64,000 nt of DNA from CADEED01 sp035701825 (GTDB taxonomy: Bacteria > Pseudomonadota > Gammaproteobacteria > Steroidobacterales > Steroidobacteraceae). Within the stretch, counting starts at the first letter, position 1, and each line of letters starts with the position of its first letter. The notes under the pieces were generated by a model. That model saw nothing but the letters and a program-made list of their open reading frames with translations. It did no database searches and had not been told where the DNA came from. Where the stretch lies: contig DASSRK010000034.1 in NCBI GenBank assembly GCA_035701825.1, forward strand, positions 39,074 through 103,073. The letters are read 5' to 3'. The position numbers and the translations under genes were made by a program. This document shows positions 17,370 through 26,507 of the stretch, piece by piece.

Positions 17370-17813
17370 ATGACCTCGCGCACCCATCGCTCCGCCCGCG
17401 GCTTCACGCTCATCGAAATCATGGTGGTGGTGGTCATCATCGGCCTGCTGGCGGCGGTCATTCTGCCTAATGTTTTCGGCAACGTGGCGAAGGCGCAGAT
17501 CACCAAGGCCAAGAGCGACATCCAGGCCATCGAGGCCGGCCTGACCATGTACAAGCTCGATAACTACAAGTATCCGAGCACCGATATCGGACTACAGGGC
17601 CTGGTGACGCGTCCGAACGATCCGACGGTCAAGAACTGGCGTGAAGGCGGCTACCTCAAGCGCGTGAGCATGGATCCCTGGGGCAATCCGTACCAGTACG
17701 TTTTCCCGGGAACGCACGGCCAGGAATACGATCTCTACACCTTCGGAGCCGACGGACAGGAAGGCGGCGAAGGCGAAAATGCCGACATCGGAAACTGGAA
17801 CCTCGACCAGTAA
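17370..17813 (+). CDS. gspG: Type II secretion major pseudopilin GspG
   Basis: This is a 147-residue major pseudopilin that builds the periplasmic pseudopilus pushing substrates through the T2SS. The prepilin peptidase site is RG|FTLIEIMVVV (cleavage after Gly11, with Glu5 of the mature form). The C-terminus has the GspG signature DPWGNPYQYVFPGTHG and YTFGADGQEGGEG, including calcium-binding acidic residues. I place the start at ATG 17370, which gives a short basic leader; an upstream ATG at 17322 would add 16 residues. It heads gspGHIJKLMN; gspC, D, E and F are not in this window. Confidence 0.95.
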   Translation: MTSRTHRSARGFTLIEIMVVVVIIGLLAAVILPNVFGNVAKAQITKAKSDIQAIEAGLTMYKLDNYKYPSTDIGLQGLVTRPNDPTVKNWREGGYLKRVSMDPWGNPYQYVFPGTHGQEYDLYTFGADGQEGGEGENADIGNWNLDQ

Positions 17814-18390
17814 TCGCCTGCGCGCCAGGGCAAGGCGCGAGCGCGGCTTCACACTCATCGAAATCATGGTGGTGGTGGCCATCATTGGCCTGGTCACCGC
17901 CGCGGTGCTGATTACCTTCGCCGGCAACCGGCGCGACACCGAGCTCGAAACCGAGGCGCAACGCCTCGACGTGCTGCTCGACTACGCACGCGAACAGGCC
18001 GAGCTGCAGACGCGCGACTTCGGCCTGCGCTTCACCGAGCACGCCTACGAATTCGTCGTGTTCGACGTGATCCAGGACAAGTGGCGCCCGGTCGACGAGG
18101 ACGACGCGCTGCGCGAGCGGCCGTTGCCGGAAGGCATCGACCCGCTGGTGTCGGTCGAAGGCCGGCACATCGTGCTCGACCCGAAGAAGGCGGACACCGA
18201 CCTCGACGACTTCACGCCGCAGGTCATGGTGTTCGCCAATGGCGACCTGTCGATCTTCGAAGTGCAGCTGCAGCGCGAAGGCGCCGAGGCGCGCGCCCGC
18301 ATCTACACGACGGACGACAGCCAGATCAAGTTGCTGCTGCCGGGTGAAGTGGAAGAAAAGACGCCGCCGGTGCGCACGGTGGCGCGATGA
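17779..18390 (+). CDS. gspH: Type II secretion minor pseudopilin GspH
   Basis: This 203-residue minor pseudopilin has a 23-residue basic leader, cleavage after RG|FTLIEIMVVVAIIGLV, and a globular domain with DVLLDYAREQAELQTRDFGLRF and a C-terminal beta segment (TPQVMVFANGDLSIFEVQL). GspH and related GspH/FimT proteins share this layout. The reading frame overlaps the end of gspG by 35 bp; a later start would destroy the leader peptide, so the overlap is accepted. It takes part in the pseudopilus tip assembly with GspI, J and K. Confidence 0.9.
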   Translation: MPTSETGTSTSNRLRARARRERGFTLIEIMVVVAIIGLVTAAVLITFAGNRRDTELETEAQRLDVLLDYAREQAELQTRDFGLRFTEHAYEFVVFDVIQDKWRPVDEDDALRERPLPEGIDPLVSVEGRHIVLDPKKADTDLDDFTPQVMVFANGDLSIFEVQLQREGAEARARIYTTDDSQIKLLLPGEVEEKTPPVRTVAR

Positions 18391-19049
18391 GGCGCGCGCG
18401 GCATCGGCTCGCGCGCGGCTTCACGCTGCTCGAAGTGCTGATCGCGCTGGCCATCGTGGCGCTGTCGGCCGGTGCGTTGATGGGCACCATCACCTCCTCG
18501 GCCAGCAACATCATCTATCTCAAGGACAAGACCCTGTCCGAGTGGGTGGCGCTCAATGTGTTGACGGACCTCCGCATCGCCCAGCAGATGCCGGACCCGG
18601 GCAAGCGCACCGGCAGCGCCGAGATGGGTGGCCTGAAGTGGCAGTGGGAACAGGAAGTCAGCGAGCTGCCGGTGAAGGGCATGTGGCGCATCGACGTGCG
18701 CGTGCGGCCGACCGGTGAAACCGTCGACGACTCGAAACAGCTCGATGAGCAGGCCGAGCAGAAGCCGCTCGAGAGCGAGTCGAGTGGCACTTCGACCGAG
18801 AAGTTGACCTGGAACACCACGGTCACCGGCGTGGTCGCGAGCTCGCGGTCCGCGCGGCAGCTGCCCATCGCGACTACCTACTACGACACCCAGCCCGGCA
18901 ACGGGCCGGGCGGTCCTAACAACCCGGGCAATCCCGGCAACCCGGGCGCGCCCTCGCCGCCGGGTACGCCCGGCAACCCCGGCAGCCCCGGCACTCCCGG
19001 CTCACCGGGTTACCCCGGCGCGCCGAAGCCCCTGCCCCGGGAGCGCTGA
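18387..19049 (+). CDS. gspI: Type II secretion minor pseudopilin GspI with a collagen-like C-terminal tail
   Basis: The N-terminus is a standard GspI: basic leader, cleavage at RG|FTLLEVLIALAIVALSAGA (after Gly11), then WVALNVLTDLRIAQQMP and a beta domain up to about residue 110. Typical GspI proteins end near 120-130 residues. This one has 220, with a Glu/Ser/Thr-rich linker (~112-140) and then residues 175-213 built of Gly-X-Pro triplets (GNP, GAP, GTP, GSP, GYP): 11 of 13 triplets begin with Gly and all end in Pro. It ends KPLPRER. The frame is intact and overlaps gspH (ATGA) and gspJ (TGATG). The tail could form a collagen triple helix or an extended spacer; its function is unknown. Confidence 0.88.
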   Translation: MRRARHRLARGFTLLEVLIALAIVALSAGALMGTITSSASNIIYLKDKTLSEWVALNVLTDLRIAQQMPDPGKRTGSAEMGGLKWQWEQEVSELPVKGMWRIDVRVRPTGETVDDSKQLDEQAEQKPLESESSGTSTEKLTWNTTVTGVVASSRSARQLPIATTYYDTQPGNGPGGPNNPGNPGNPGAPSPPGTPGNPGSPGTPGSPGYPGAPKPLPRER

Positions 19050-19681
19050 TGCGACGCAACGGCTTCACGCTCATCGAAGTGGTCATCGCGATCTTCATCG
19101 CGGCGATCATGTTCGCGATCGGCTATCGCACGCTCAGCCAGGCCATGAACGACCGCGAAGCGCTCCAGGCTTCGCAGCAGCGCGTGACCGAGATCCAGCA
19201 AGGCATGCGCCTCATCGCGCAGGACTTCGCGCAGATCGCGGCGCGACCGGCGCGCGACCTGCAGGGCGCCGGCGACCTGCAGCCCGCGGTGCTGGCCACC
19301 GGTACGACGGACGTCGTGCTGACCTTTTCGCGCACCGGCTGGAGCAATCCGGCCGGCGTGCAACGGCCGGCCGAGCAGCGCGTGCGCTATCGATTCCTCG
19401 ACGGCTCGCTGCTGCGCGAGCACTGGATGTCGGTGGATCCGGCGCTGAATGCCGAGCCGCGGCAACGCACGCTGCTGACGAAGCTCAAGTCCGTCGAAAT
19501 CCGCTTCCTCGATCCCCAGACCCGCAACTGGCAGAAGCAATGGCCCAACGGCCAGGTCGTCGGCCAGGCCGCACCCGCCGTCATCGACCAGACGTTGCGG
19601 CCGCGACCGCTGGCGATCGAGCTCACGCTGGTGTTCGAAGACTGGGGCCGCGTGCAACGCATCTTCGAGATCCCGACATGA
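19049..19681 (+). CDS. gspJ: Type II secretion minor pseudopilin GspJ
   Basis: This is a 210-residue minor pseudopilin with a five-residue leader (MRRNG|FTLIEVVIAIFIAAIM). Hallmarks are RTLSQAMNDREAL, QGMRLIAQDFAQIAARPARD, VVLTFSRTGWSNP and RVRYRFLDGSLLREHW, as in GspJ/XcpW, which forms the tip complex with GspI and GspK. Its ATG shares a base with the gspI stop and its stop overlaps the gspK start, so translation is coupled along the operon. Confidence 0.93.
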   Translation: MRRNGFTLIEVVIAIFIAAIMFAIGYRTLSQAMNDREALQASQQRVTEIQQGMRLIAQDFAQIAARPARDLQGAGDLQPAVLATGTTDVVLTFSRTGWSNPAGVQRPAEQRVRYRFLDGSLLREHWMSVDPALNAEPRQRTLLTKLKSVEIRFLDPQTRNWQKQWPNGQVVGQAAPAVIDQTLRPRPLAIELTLVFEDWGRVQRIFEIPT

Positions 19682-20643
19682 GCCGCTACCGGCAACGCGG
19701 TGTCGCCCTGCTGGTGGCCATCGTCATTTTCGCCATCGCCACCACCGTGGCGGCCGCAGTCACCTATAACAAGACGATGGCGGCGCGGCGCGCGGCGGCC
19801 TCCTTCACCGTCGAGCAGGCGCTGCAGGCCGGCATGGCCGCCGAGGCGCTGGCCAGCATCGCACTCGAGGATGGCGCCAAGAACCAGACCACCCATCTCG
19901 CGCAGGACTGGGCCCAGGCGCTCGATCCGCTGGAGATCCCGGACACCGGCATCTGGATCCAGTCACGGGTCGAGGACATGCAGGGGCGGTTCAATCTCAA
20001 CAGCGTCATCGAGGAAAATCCGCAGACCCATCAGTGGCAGATCAGGCAGCACCAATACGAGATCTTCCTGAACCTGCTGCGCGACCTGGATATCGACATC
20101 CGCTACGCCGACATGCTGGTCGACTGGATAGATCCCGACAACCAGCCCACCGGCACCGGCTGCGAGGACACGTGCTATCTCTCGCAGAACCCGCCATACC
20201 GGCCGCCGAATACCTTCATCACGCACACCTCGGAGCTGCTCGCCCTGCCCGGCTTCGGCGCCGAGAACTACCGCAAGATCGCGCCGTTCGTCACGGCGCT
20301 GCCGCAGGCCGCGAAATTCAACCAGTGCACGGCCAGCAAGCTGATGCTCGACGAGGCGCTGAACGATCCGACCAACCAGAGCCAGTACCGCAACATGAGC
20401 GACGATGACCTGGCGGAGCAGCGTGCCAAGGGATGCTGGCCGCCGAAAGCCGTCTATACCTCGGTGCTCACCGGCACGAAGAAGACGGACGTCGAGAACG
20501 CGGTGGACGAAAAGTCGGATTGGTTCCGTGTCCGCACCAACGTCCGTATTGGCACTACGGAATTCGTTCTATACAGTCTTCTCTATCGTGAGCCCGGCCA
20601 GAACAAACTCCGCCCGGTGCAACGCAGTTTTGGAAGCGAATGA
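19678..20643 (+). CDS. gspK: Type II secretion tip pseudopilin GspK
   Basis: This is a 321-residue minor pseudopilin that caps the pseudopilus tip. The leader is MSRYRQRG with cleavage before VALLVAIVIFAIA; as usual for GspK, the mature residue 5 is hydrophobic rather than Glu. The alpha domain follows, with QGRFNLNSVIEEN and YADMLVDWIDPDNQPTG (acidic Ca-binding loop), and then TSELLALPGFGAENY. Cysteines CEDTC may form a disulfide. The ATG at 19678 overlaps the gspJ stop; the frame is open further upstream only by chance. Confidence 0.93.
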   Translation: MSRYRQRGVALLVAIVIFAIATTVAAAVTYNKTMAARRAAASFTVEQALQAGMAAEALASIALEDGAKNQTTHLAQDWAQALDPLEIPDTGIWIQSRVEDMQGRFNLNSVIEENPQTHQWQIRQHQYEIFLNLLRDLDIDIRYADMLVDWIDPDNQPTGTGCEDTCYLSQNPPYRPPNTFITHTSELLALPGFGAENYRKIAPFVTALPQAAKFNQCTASKLMLDEALNDPTNQSQYRNMSDDDLAEQRAKGCWPPKAVYTSVLTGTKKTDVENAVDEKSDWFRVRTNVRIGTTEFVLYSLLYREPGQNKLRPVQRSFGSE

Positions 20644-20646
20644 CCG

Positions 20647-21897
20647 ATGGCTGAAACGCTGATCGTCCAATTGCGCGAGGCGGTCGCGCCCCGCTGGATG
20701 GTGTGCAACGAGGACGGACAGGTTCTCGTCAACGCCATGTCCGGCGAGCTCGCGCAGGCGGTGCCGCTGGCCGCCGGCCGGCGCGTCGCGGTCATCGTGC
20801 CCGCCTCCGACGTGCTGGTCCTGGAGAGCGACGCGCCCGCCAAGAGCGCCGCGAAGCTCGCGCAGGTGATTCCGTTCGCGCTCGAGGAGCGCGTCGCGGA
20901 CGAAGTGGAGAACCTGCACTTCGCGCTCGGCGAGCGCGTGGTGCAGACCGGCCGGGTGCCGGTCATGGTGGTGGCGCGCGCGCGCATCGAAGCCTGGCTG
21001 GCGGAGCTGCGCGCCGCCGGCCTCCATCCGCAGGCTATCTACTCGGAAGCGAGCCTGGTGCCGTCGATGCCGGGGCAGGTCATCGCGCTCATCGACAACG
21101 ACACCCTCACCCTGCGCGTGGCTGACGGCCTGCCGTTGGTGATGCCGGTGCTCGCGCTCGAGGATGCGTTCGAGATGGCGCTCGCCACCCAGGTGTCGCA
21201 GGTGGCCGGCCTCGAGCCGCCGCCGCTCGGCCTGCTGGTGTACGCCGGCCACGAGGAATGGGAAGCCCAGCAGTTCAAGATCGACGCGCTGCGCGACCGC
21301 TTCACCGGCGTGAAGGTCCAGTTGCTGCCGCAAGGCCCGCTGGGCGTGCTCGCGCCCGCGGCAGCCAGCGGCGACGCCATCAACCTGCTGCAGGGATCCC
21401 TGGCCGTCGCGAGCCCGGCGCAGCAGAACTGGAAATCCTGGCGCGTCGCCGCGGTGCTGGCGATTTCGCTGCTGTGCTTGCACCTCGGCGCGCGCTTCTT
21501 CGAACTTTCGCGGCTCCACAAGGCCGAGGCCGCGCTCGACGGCAGCATCCAGGCGGCGTTCCGCGCGGCCATGCCCGGCCAGCAGAATGCCGTGAATGCG
21601 CGCCGGCGTGTCGAAGCGCGCCTCGCGCAGCTGCACGGCAATGGCGGCGGCGGCGCGATGCTGCCGGCGCTGCTGTCGATCGCCATGGCCCGCAACGCGT
21701 CGCCATCCACGCGAATCGAAGGCCTGACGTTCCGCGACGGTGCGCTGGTGTTGCGCCTGACGGCGCCGGACGCCGCCAGCCTCGATGCCATCAGCCAGCG
21801 GCTGCGCGCCTCGAACTGGCAGGCCGACATCAAGGGGTTGAGCGCGAGCGGCGACAGCTATCGCGGCAGCCTCGAGCTTCGCAGGGCGGGCAGCTGA
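20647..21897 (+). CDS. gspL: Type II secretion inner-membrane protein GspL
   Basis: This is a 416-residue bitopic protein. A cytoplasmic actin-like domain (residues ~1-240) recruits the GspE ATPase, with VIPFALEERVADEVENLHFA near 75-95. One membrane segment lies at ~262-282 (WRVAAVLAISLLCLHLGARFF), followed by a periplasmic ferredoxin-like domain. Length and architecture match GspL/XcpY. It lies 3 bp after gspK and one base overlaps gspM. GspE itself is not encoded here. Confidence 0.92.
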   Translation: MAETLIVQLREAVAPRWMVCNEDGQVLVNAMSGELAQAVPLAAGRRVAVIVPASDVLVLESDAPAKSAAKLAQVIPFALEERVADEVENLHFALGERVVQTGRVPVMVVARARIEAWLAELRAAGLHPQAIYSEASLVPSMPGQVIALIDNDTLTLRVADGLPLVMPVLALEDAFEMALATQVSQVAGLEPPPLGLLVYAGHEEWEAQQFKIDALRDRFTGVKVQLLPQGPLGVLAPAAASGDAINLLQGSLAVASPAQQNWKSWRVAAVLAISLLCLHLGARFFELSRLHKAEAALDGSIQAAFRAAMPGQQNAVNARRRVEARLAQLHGNGGGGAMLPALLSIAMARNASPSTRIEGLTFRDGALVLRLTAPDAASLDAISQRLRASNWQADIKGLSASGDSYRGSLELRRAGS

Positions 21898-22361
21898 TGC
21901 GCGCGTGGTATGAAAACCTGGCCGAGCGCGAAAAGCGCTTCGTGTTGATCGGCGGCGTCGGCGCCATCCTTTTGCTCATCCTGGGCGTGGTGCTGCCGCT
22001 CAATCGCAACATCGCGCAGGCGCGGCATCGCGTCGAGCTCAAGCAGGCCGACCTCGCCTACATCCAGAGCGTGGCGCCGGAGCTCGCCAACGCCGGGCCC
22101 ATGGGTGGTTCGGGCGAATCGCTGGTGGTGCTGGTCGACAGCTCGGCGCGCGAGAGCGGCCTGGGCAAGTCGCTGTCCAACAGCCAGCCGACCGGCGACG
22201 GCGGCCTGCGCGTGCGGCTGGAGAAGGTGCCCTTCGATGGCATGGTCGCGTGGCTCGCGCGCCTCGCCCAGCAGCATGGCGTGCGCGTGGAGTCCGCGGA
22301 AATCGAGACTGCCGGCGAGGCCGGGCTGGTGAATGCCGGCCTGGTCCTCAAGGCGGGTTGA
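21897..22361 (+). CDS. gspM: Type II secretion protein GspM
   Basis: This is a 154-residue inner-membrane protein with a single transmembrane segment at ~16-34 (VLIGGVGAILLLILGVVLPL) after the family motif WYENLAEREKRFV. A periplasmic ferredoxin-like domain has LRVRLEKVPFDGMVAWLARLAQQHGVRVESAEI. It pairs with GspL in the inner-membrane platform. The start ATG shares its A with the gspL stop. Size is normal. Confidence 0.92.
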   Translation: MRAWYENLAEREKRFVLIGGVGAILLLILGVVLPLNRNIAQARHRVELKQADLAYIQSVAPELANAGPMGGSGESLVVLVDSSARESGLGKSLSNSQPTGDGGLRVRLEKVPFDGMVAWLARLAQQHGVRVESAEIETAGEAGLVNAGLVLKAG

Positions 22362-22370
22362 AGGCCGGGG

Positions 22371-23123
22371 ATGCGACGCGGCACGCTGATTGCCACGGTG
22401 CTGGCCGGCATCGTCGTCTTCCTCGCGGTCCTGGTGCTCTATCTACCGGCCGGCTGGTTCGCGTCGTTCCTGCCCGCGCAGGTGAAATGCCGCGAGCTGG
22501 GGGGTTCCGTCTGGAGCGGCGAGTGCCTCGGCCTGAGGTTCCAGGACGTGGAACTGGGCGACGCCACCTGGAACCTGGCGGTGGGCGGGGTTCTCGCGGG
22601 ACGCCTGCGCGGTGACGTGGACGTGCGCGGCGCGACGCTCGCGCTGCGCGCCGATCTCGACACCGACTTCGACGGCGTTGGCGAATTGCGCAAGGTCACG
22701 GCGCGGATCCCGCTGGAACCCGCGGTGCTGCCGCAACTGCCGCCCAACCAGCGCGGCACGGTGACCGCGGACCTGCCGCGAGTGGTGCTCGGCGCGGGTC
22801 CCGCGCCGCGACTCATCCAGGGGTTCATCGAGGTCCGCGACCTGCGCCAGCTCGGCCCGCAGCCCCTGGATCTCGGCTCCTATCGCGTGGACTTCGACGG
22901 GGTCGCCAACGATCTCGGCGAAGTGCACGGCAAGCTGCGCGACCTCGGCGGGCCGTTCTTGCTCGAGGGGACCGTCAACCTGCAACCACCGAGCTCGTAC
23001 ATCGTGCAGGGCATGATCGCCGGCCGCACGTCGCAGGCGGAGAACATCGTGCGCGAGATCACGCTCGGGGCGCAGCCGGACACCTCCGGCCGCAGCCAGT
23101 TCTCCTTCGAGGGCACCTACTAG
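22371..23123 (+). CDS. gspN: Type II secretion protein GspN
   Basis: This is a 250-residue protein with one N-terminal membrane segment (LIATVLAGIVVFLAVLVLYLP) and a periplasmic beta-rich domain containing GGSVWSGECLGLRFQDVELGDATWNL and GSYRVDFDGVANDLGEVHGKLRDLGGPF, typical of GspN (PF01203). GspN is present in only some T2SS clusters and its role is poorly defined. It starts 9 bp after gspM. Its TAG stop abuts the stop of the convergent addA-like gene with no base between. Confidence 0.88.
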   Translation: MRRGTLIATVLAGIVVFLAVLVLYLPAGWFASFLPAQVKCRELGGSVWSGECLGLRFQDVELGDATWNLAVGGVLAGRLRGDVDVRGATLALRADLDTDFDGVGELRKVTARIPLEPAVLPQLPPNQRGTVTADLPRVVLGAGPAPRLIQGFIEVRDLRQLGPQPLDLGSYRVDFDGVANDLGEVHGKLRDLGGPFLLEGTVNLQPPSSYIVQGMIAGRTSQAENIVREITLGAQPDTSGRSQFSFEGTY

Positions 23124-26100
23124 CTACTGCCCGGTGTCCACTTCCCGCCATGCGGCGAGCAGCGGGAAGTACAGGCCGGCGCGCACCGGCTCCGGCCCAA
23201 GCCCGCGTGCCAGGTGCACGTAGCGGCGCAATTGCGGTTCGTAGCGGCGAGCCTCCGCCTCGAGGAATTCCGCCAGGTCGCCGCCCTCGTGCGGGCTGGT
23301 CTTGAAGTCGACCACCCAGCGCACGCCATCGGCCGCGATGAAGGTCCGGTCGATGACGGCATTGACGATCTGGCCGCCGCGCAGGCCGGTCAACGCCAGC
23401 TCGGAATGAGCTTCGCGATGGCTGGCGTCGAACAACCAGCGGCCGCGCGGATCGTCGAGCGTGCCGCGCAGCGCGGTCAACGCGCGCTCGGCGCCGGCCC
23501 GGGCCGCCGCGGCTTCCACACCGAGCGCTTGCAGGCGCGACTCGAGGCGTGCGCGCAGCGCCGGCAGGTCCTCGGCGCGCGGCAGGCTGCCGTGGCCGAA
23601 CCGTTCCAGCGCCTCGTGCACCACCGTGCCGACGCGCCGCGCGGTCTGGCGCGCCCAGTTGAATTCAAGGTCTTCCGGTTCGTCGACCGGCAACAGCTCG
23701 CCCCGCGCCATGACGTCGCCCGGTGGCGTCGGCGGCGTGAAGCGCCGCGTGAGGCGTTGGCGCCGTTGGGTCGTGGCCGGATCGATCTCGGTGGCGTCCG
23801 CGCGGCCCGCGTCGATCACGGGCAGGCCACCCATGTCGGAGCCGAGCGCCGGCCACAGGCAATGCAGCAGCGAGCGCGCGTCGGCGTTGAACTCTGTCTC
23901 GCCGTCCACGTCACGCCTGCGCGGATGCAGGTACAAATGCAACGAGCGGCGCGCGCGGGTCAGCGCCACGTAGGCGAGGCGCGCGCGTTCGTTGCGCAGG
24001 CGCTCCCTGTGCAGCAGATCGATGTAGGGATTGATGGAGTCGGATTCGGCATCCGAGTCCTCGTCGCGCACGCGGATGGGCGCCATCACCAGGTGATCGT
24101 CGCCCTGCGCGCGCGGCAGCTCCAACCAGTTGAGCAGCCGCGGATCGTCGCCACGCCCGCGGCGGCCCACGCCGAGGATGAACACGTGGTCGAACTCGAG
24201 TCCCTTGGCGCCGTGGATGGTCATCAGCGACACCGCGCCGGGACGCGCCGCATCCTGCGCATGGAGGCGGTTCATCAGCGCTTCGAAGTCGAGCGGCCGG
24301 CCGCGCAGGCGCTTGCGATCTTCCTGGTCGAGCGCCAGCAGGAAGCGCCGCGCGCTGGCGAGCTCGCTCTCGTGCGCGCAGGCCGAGGGTCCGCCCAGCG
24401 CGAGCCACACGCGCTCGACGCGGTGCGCACGCGGTTCGAGCTCGCGTTCGTGCCAGCCGGCCAGCAGCAGGGTCTTGGCGCGCACCAGGCGTTCCATGCC
24501 ATCCGGCGAGATGCCGAGCAGGTTCTCGCGCAGGGCGGCCGGCACGGTGGTGTTGCGGGCCGCCTCGGCGACCTCGGTGAGATCGGCGAGCGTCAGGCCG
24601 ACGAACGGCGCGCGCAGCACGGCCAGCCAGGCGACGCGGTCCAGCGGCGAATCGAGCGCGCGCGCCAGCGCTTCGAGGTCGCGCACCACGGGCACGTCGG
24701 CCAGCGGTTCGAGATTGACGCCGATGAATGGCACGTGGCGCGCGGCCAGCGCGGCGCGCACCGGCCGCAGGTGGGTGCGGGCGCCGGCCAGCACGCCGAT
24801 GCTCTGCTCCGGATGGTTCCGCACCAGTTCCGCGATCAGCCCGGCGGCCGCCTCGGCCTCGCCCCGCGGCCCGCAATCCTCGGCGACGCGATAGACCCGC
24901 GGCTCGCCGGGTAGTGAGTCGCGCGCCGCGACGCTCGCCAGGTGGCGCACGGCGCTGCGCCGTACGTCGTCGGCCGGCGGGAACACGCGCGCGAACACCT
25001 CGTTGCACCAGTGCACCAGCGCCGGCGCGGAACGGAAGTTGCGACGCAGCTCGAGCGGCTGCAGGCGCAGGTGCCCGAGCCCGGCGGCGCGCACCGTCGC
25101 GAACCGCCCGACCTCGGCGTTGCGAAAGCCGTAGATGGACTGCATCGGGTCGCCGACCAGGAACAGCGTGCGGCCGTCGCCTTCCGACCAGTCGAGGGTC
25201 AGCGTGCGCAACAGCTCGAACTGGTCGCGCGACGTGTCCTGGAATTCGTCGACCAGGATGTGCGAAATGCGCGTGCCGAGCCGCTCCGCGAGTGCCGTCG
25301 GCGCCGAGTCCTGCGTGAGCGCGGCGCGCGCGGCCGACGCCACCTCGGGATGGTCGCACTCACCGTGCTCGTTGAAGACCAGCTTGAGCTGCGCCGCCGC
25401 GACCGGCAGCAGCTGCGCGAGTGCATCGAGCGCGCCGCGCGCCTCCTGCGGTATGACGGGATCGGGCAGGTTGCCGAGGATGGCGAGCACTTCGAGGTGC
25501 CGCGCGTCGAGTCTGCCCAGCTGCTCGGCGAAGGCGCGTCCCAACGCCTTGGCGTCGGGATCGTCGGCGGGGAATCCCTGCGTGCTGTTGAATTGGCGGC
25601 GCGGGTTGCCCTCATCGGTGAGCGACAGCCGCCGCAGCCCGCGCCAGCGCGCGAGATCCTCGCAGCGCGCCTGCAGCGGCGCCGCGTCGTCGAGCCAGGC
25701 CGCCAGGTGCGCCGGCAGCTTGTCGCGCAGGTTGCCGGCCGCGACGCGCGCGGCCTCGCAGGCCATGCGCACGAATTCCGCCGGCAGCGCCGCCGCCGCG
25801 GCCTCGAGTTCTTCCGACACGACGATGCGCAGGCTCGCCTCTATGCGCGGCACGAGCTCGTTGGCCGCAAGGCGCTGCAGGATCGGCAGCCACTCGCCGC
25901 GACGCGCCAGCAGGCTGGCGACCAGCCGTTCGCACAGCATCCAGTCGTTGTCGAGCCGCGCCAGGATGCGCGCGAACGGCTTGCCGAGGAGCGGGTCGGT
26001 CTCGGCGAAACGCAGCGTTTCGCGCGCCGCGATGGCGTAGAGATCGTCCGGTGAGTCCGCGATGCCGCGGCCGAAACCGGTGCCCGAAGTCACTGGCATG

Positions 26101-26507
26101 GCGTTGGCGAGGTAGCCATTGAAGGCGTCGATGGTCTGGATGCGCAGCCGCGCCGCGCTCTCCTCCAGTCCCCACCCGCGCTGCGACGCGTGCACGCGAA
26201 CCGCCGCGGCGAGTTCCAGCGTCACGCGTTCGGCCTCGGTGCGCGCGGCGCGACCGCCTTCGAGCGCGTTCTGCACGCGCTCGCGCATCTCGCCGGCCGC
26301 CTTGCGCGTGAAGGTGATGGCCAGCACCTGCTCGGGCTCGTCCACCGTCGTGAGCAGCCGCAGGTAGCGCTGCGTGAGCACGGTGGTTTTCCCCGAGCCC
26401 GCGGGCGCCTGCACGATGAAAGAGTGGGTCGGGTCGAGCGCCTGGACTCGCGCCGCGGCGTCGGCGGCCTCGAGCTCGCGTGCATCGGATGAGGCGCGGT
26501 CAATCAC
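23124..26507 (-). CDS. UvrD-family helicase with C-terminal nuclease domain (AddA-like)
   Basis: This 1127-residue protein is an AddA-like helicase-exonuclease for double-strand-break processing. UvrD/Rep motifs are the Walker A APAGSGKTT (residues 34-42), ITFTRKAAGEM, HILVDEFQDTS (motif II), GDPMQSIYGFRNAE (III), RNFRSAPALV (IV), VSLMTIHGAKGLEFDHVF (V) and RLAYVALTRARRSLHLYL (VI). A PD-(D/E)XK-type nuclease domain follows with TVVHEALERFG and RWVVDFKTSPH. The frame is open to 26687, but that stretch overlaps the upstream nuclease gene. A GTG at 26507 gives an 8-bp overlap with it and starts just before the helicase, so I chose it. The pair corresponds to the AddAB-like system often annotated in beta/gammaproteobacteria rather than to canonical RecBCD. 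Confidence 0.85.
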   Translation of the reverse strand: MIDRASSDARELEAADAAARVQALDPTHSFIVQAPAGSGKTTVLTQRYLRLLTTVDEPEQVLAITFTRKAAGEMRERVQNALEGGRAARTEAERVTLELAAAVRVHASQRGWGLEESAARLRIQTIDAFNGYLANAMPVTSGTGFGRGIADSPDDLYAIAARETLRFAETDPLLGKPFARILARLDNDWMLCERLVASLLARRGEWLPILQRLAANELVPRIEASLRIVVSEELEAAAAALPAEFVRMACEAARVAAGNLRDKLPAHLAAWLDDAAPLQARCEDLARWRGLRRLSLTDEGNPRRQFNSTQGFPADDPDAKALGRAFAEQLGRLDARHLEVLAILGNLPDPVIPQEARGALDALAQLLPVAAAQLKLVFNEHGECDHPEVASAARAALTQDSAPTALAERLGTRISHILVDEFQDTSRDQFELLRTLTLDWSEGDGRTLFLVGDPMQSIYGFRNAEVGRFATVRAAGLGHLRLQPLELRRNFRSAPALVHWCNEVFARVFPPADDVRRSAVRHLASVAARDSLPGEPRVYRVAEDCGPRGEAEAAAGLIAELVRNHPEQSIGVLAGARTHLRPVRAALAARHVPFIGVNLEPLADVPVVRDLEALARALDSPLDRVAWLAVLRAPFVGLTLADLTEVAEAARNTTVPAALRENLLGISPDGMERLVRAKTLLLAGWHERELEPRAHRVERVWLALGGPSACAHESELASARRFLLALDQEDRKRLRGRPLDFEALMNRLHAQDAARPGAVSLMTIHGAKGLEFDHVFILGVGRRGRGDDPRLLNWLELPRAQGDDHLVMAPIRVRDEDSDAESDSINPYIDLLHRERLRNERARLAYVALTRARRSLHLYLHPRRRDVDGETEFNADARSLLHCLWPALGSDMGGLPVIDAGRADATEIDPATTQRRQRLTRRFTPPTPPGDVMARGELLPVDEPEDLEFNWARQTARRVGTVVHEALERFGHGSLPRAEDLPALRARLESRLQALGVEAAAARAGAERALTALRGTLDDPRGRWLFDASHREAHSELALTGLRGGQIVNAVIDRTFIAADGVRWVVDFKTSPHEGGDLAEFLEAEARRYEPQLRRYVHLARGLGPEPVRAGLYFPLLAAWREVDTGQ

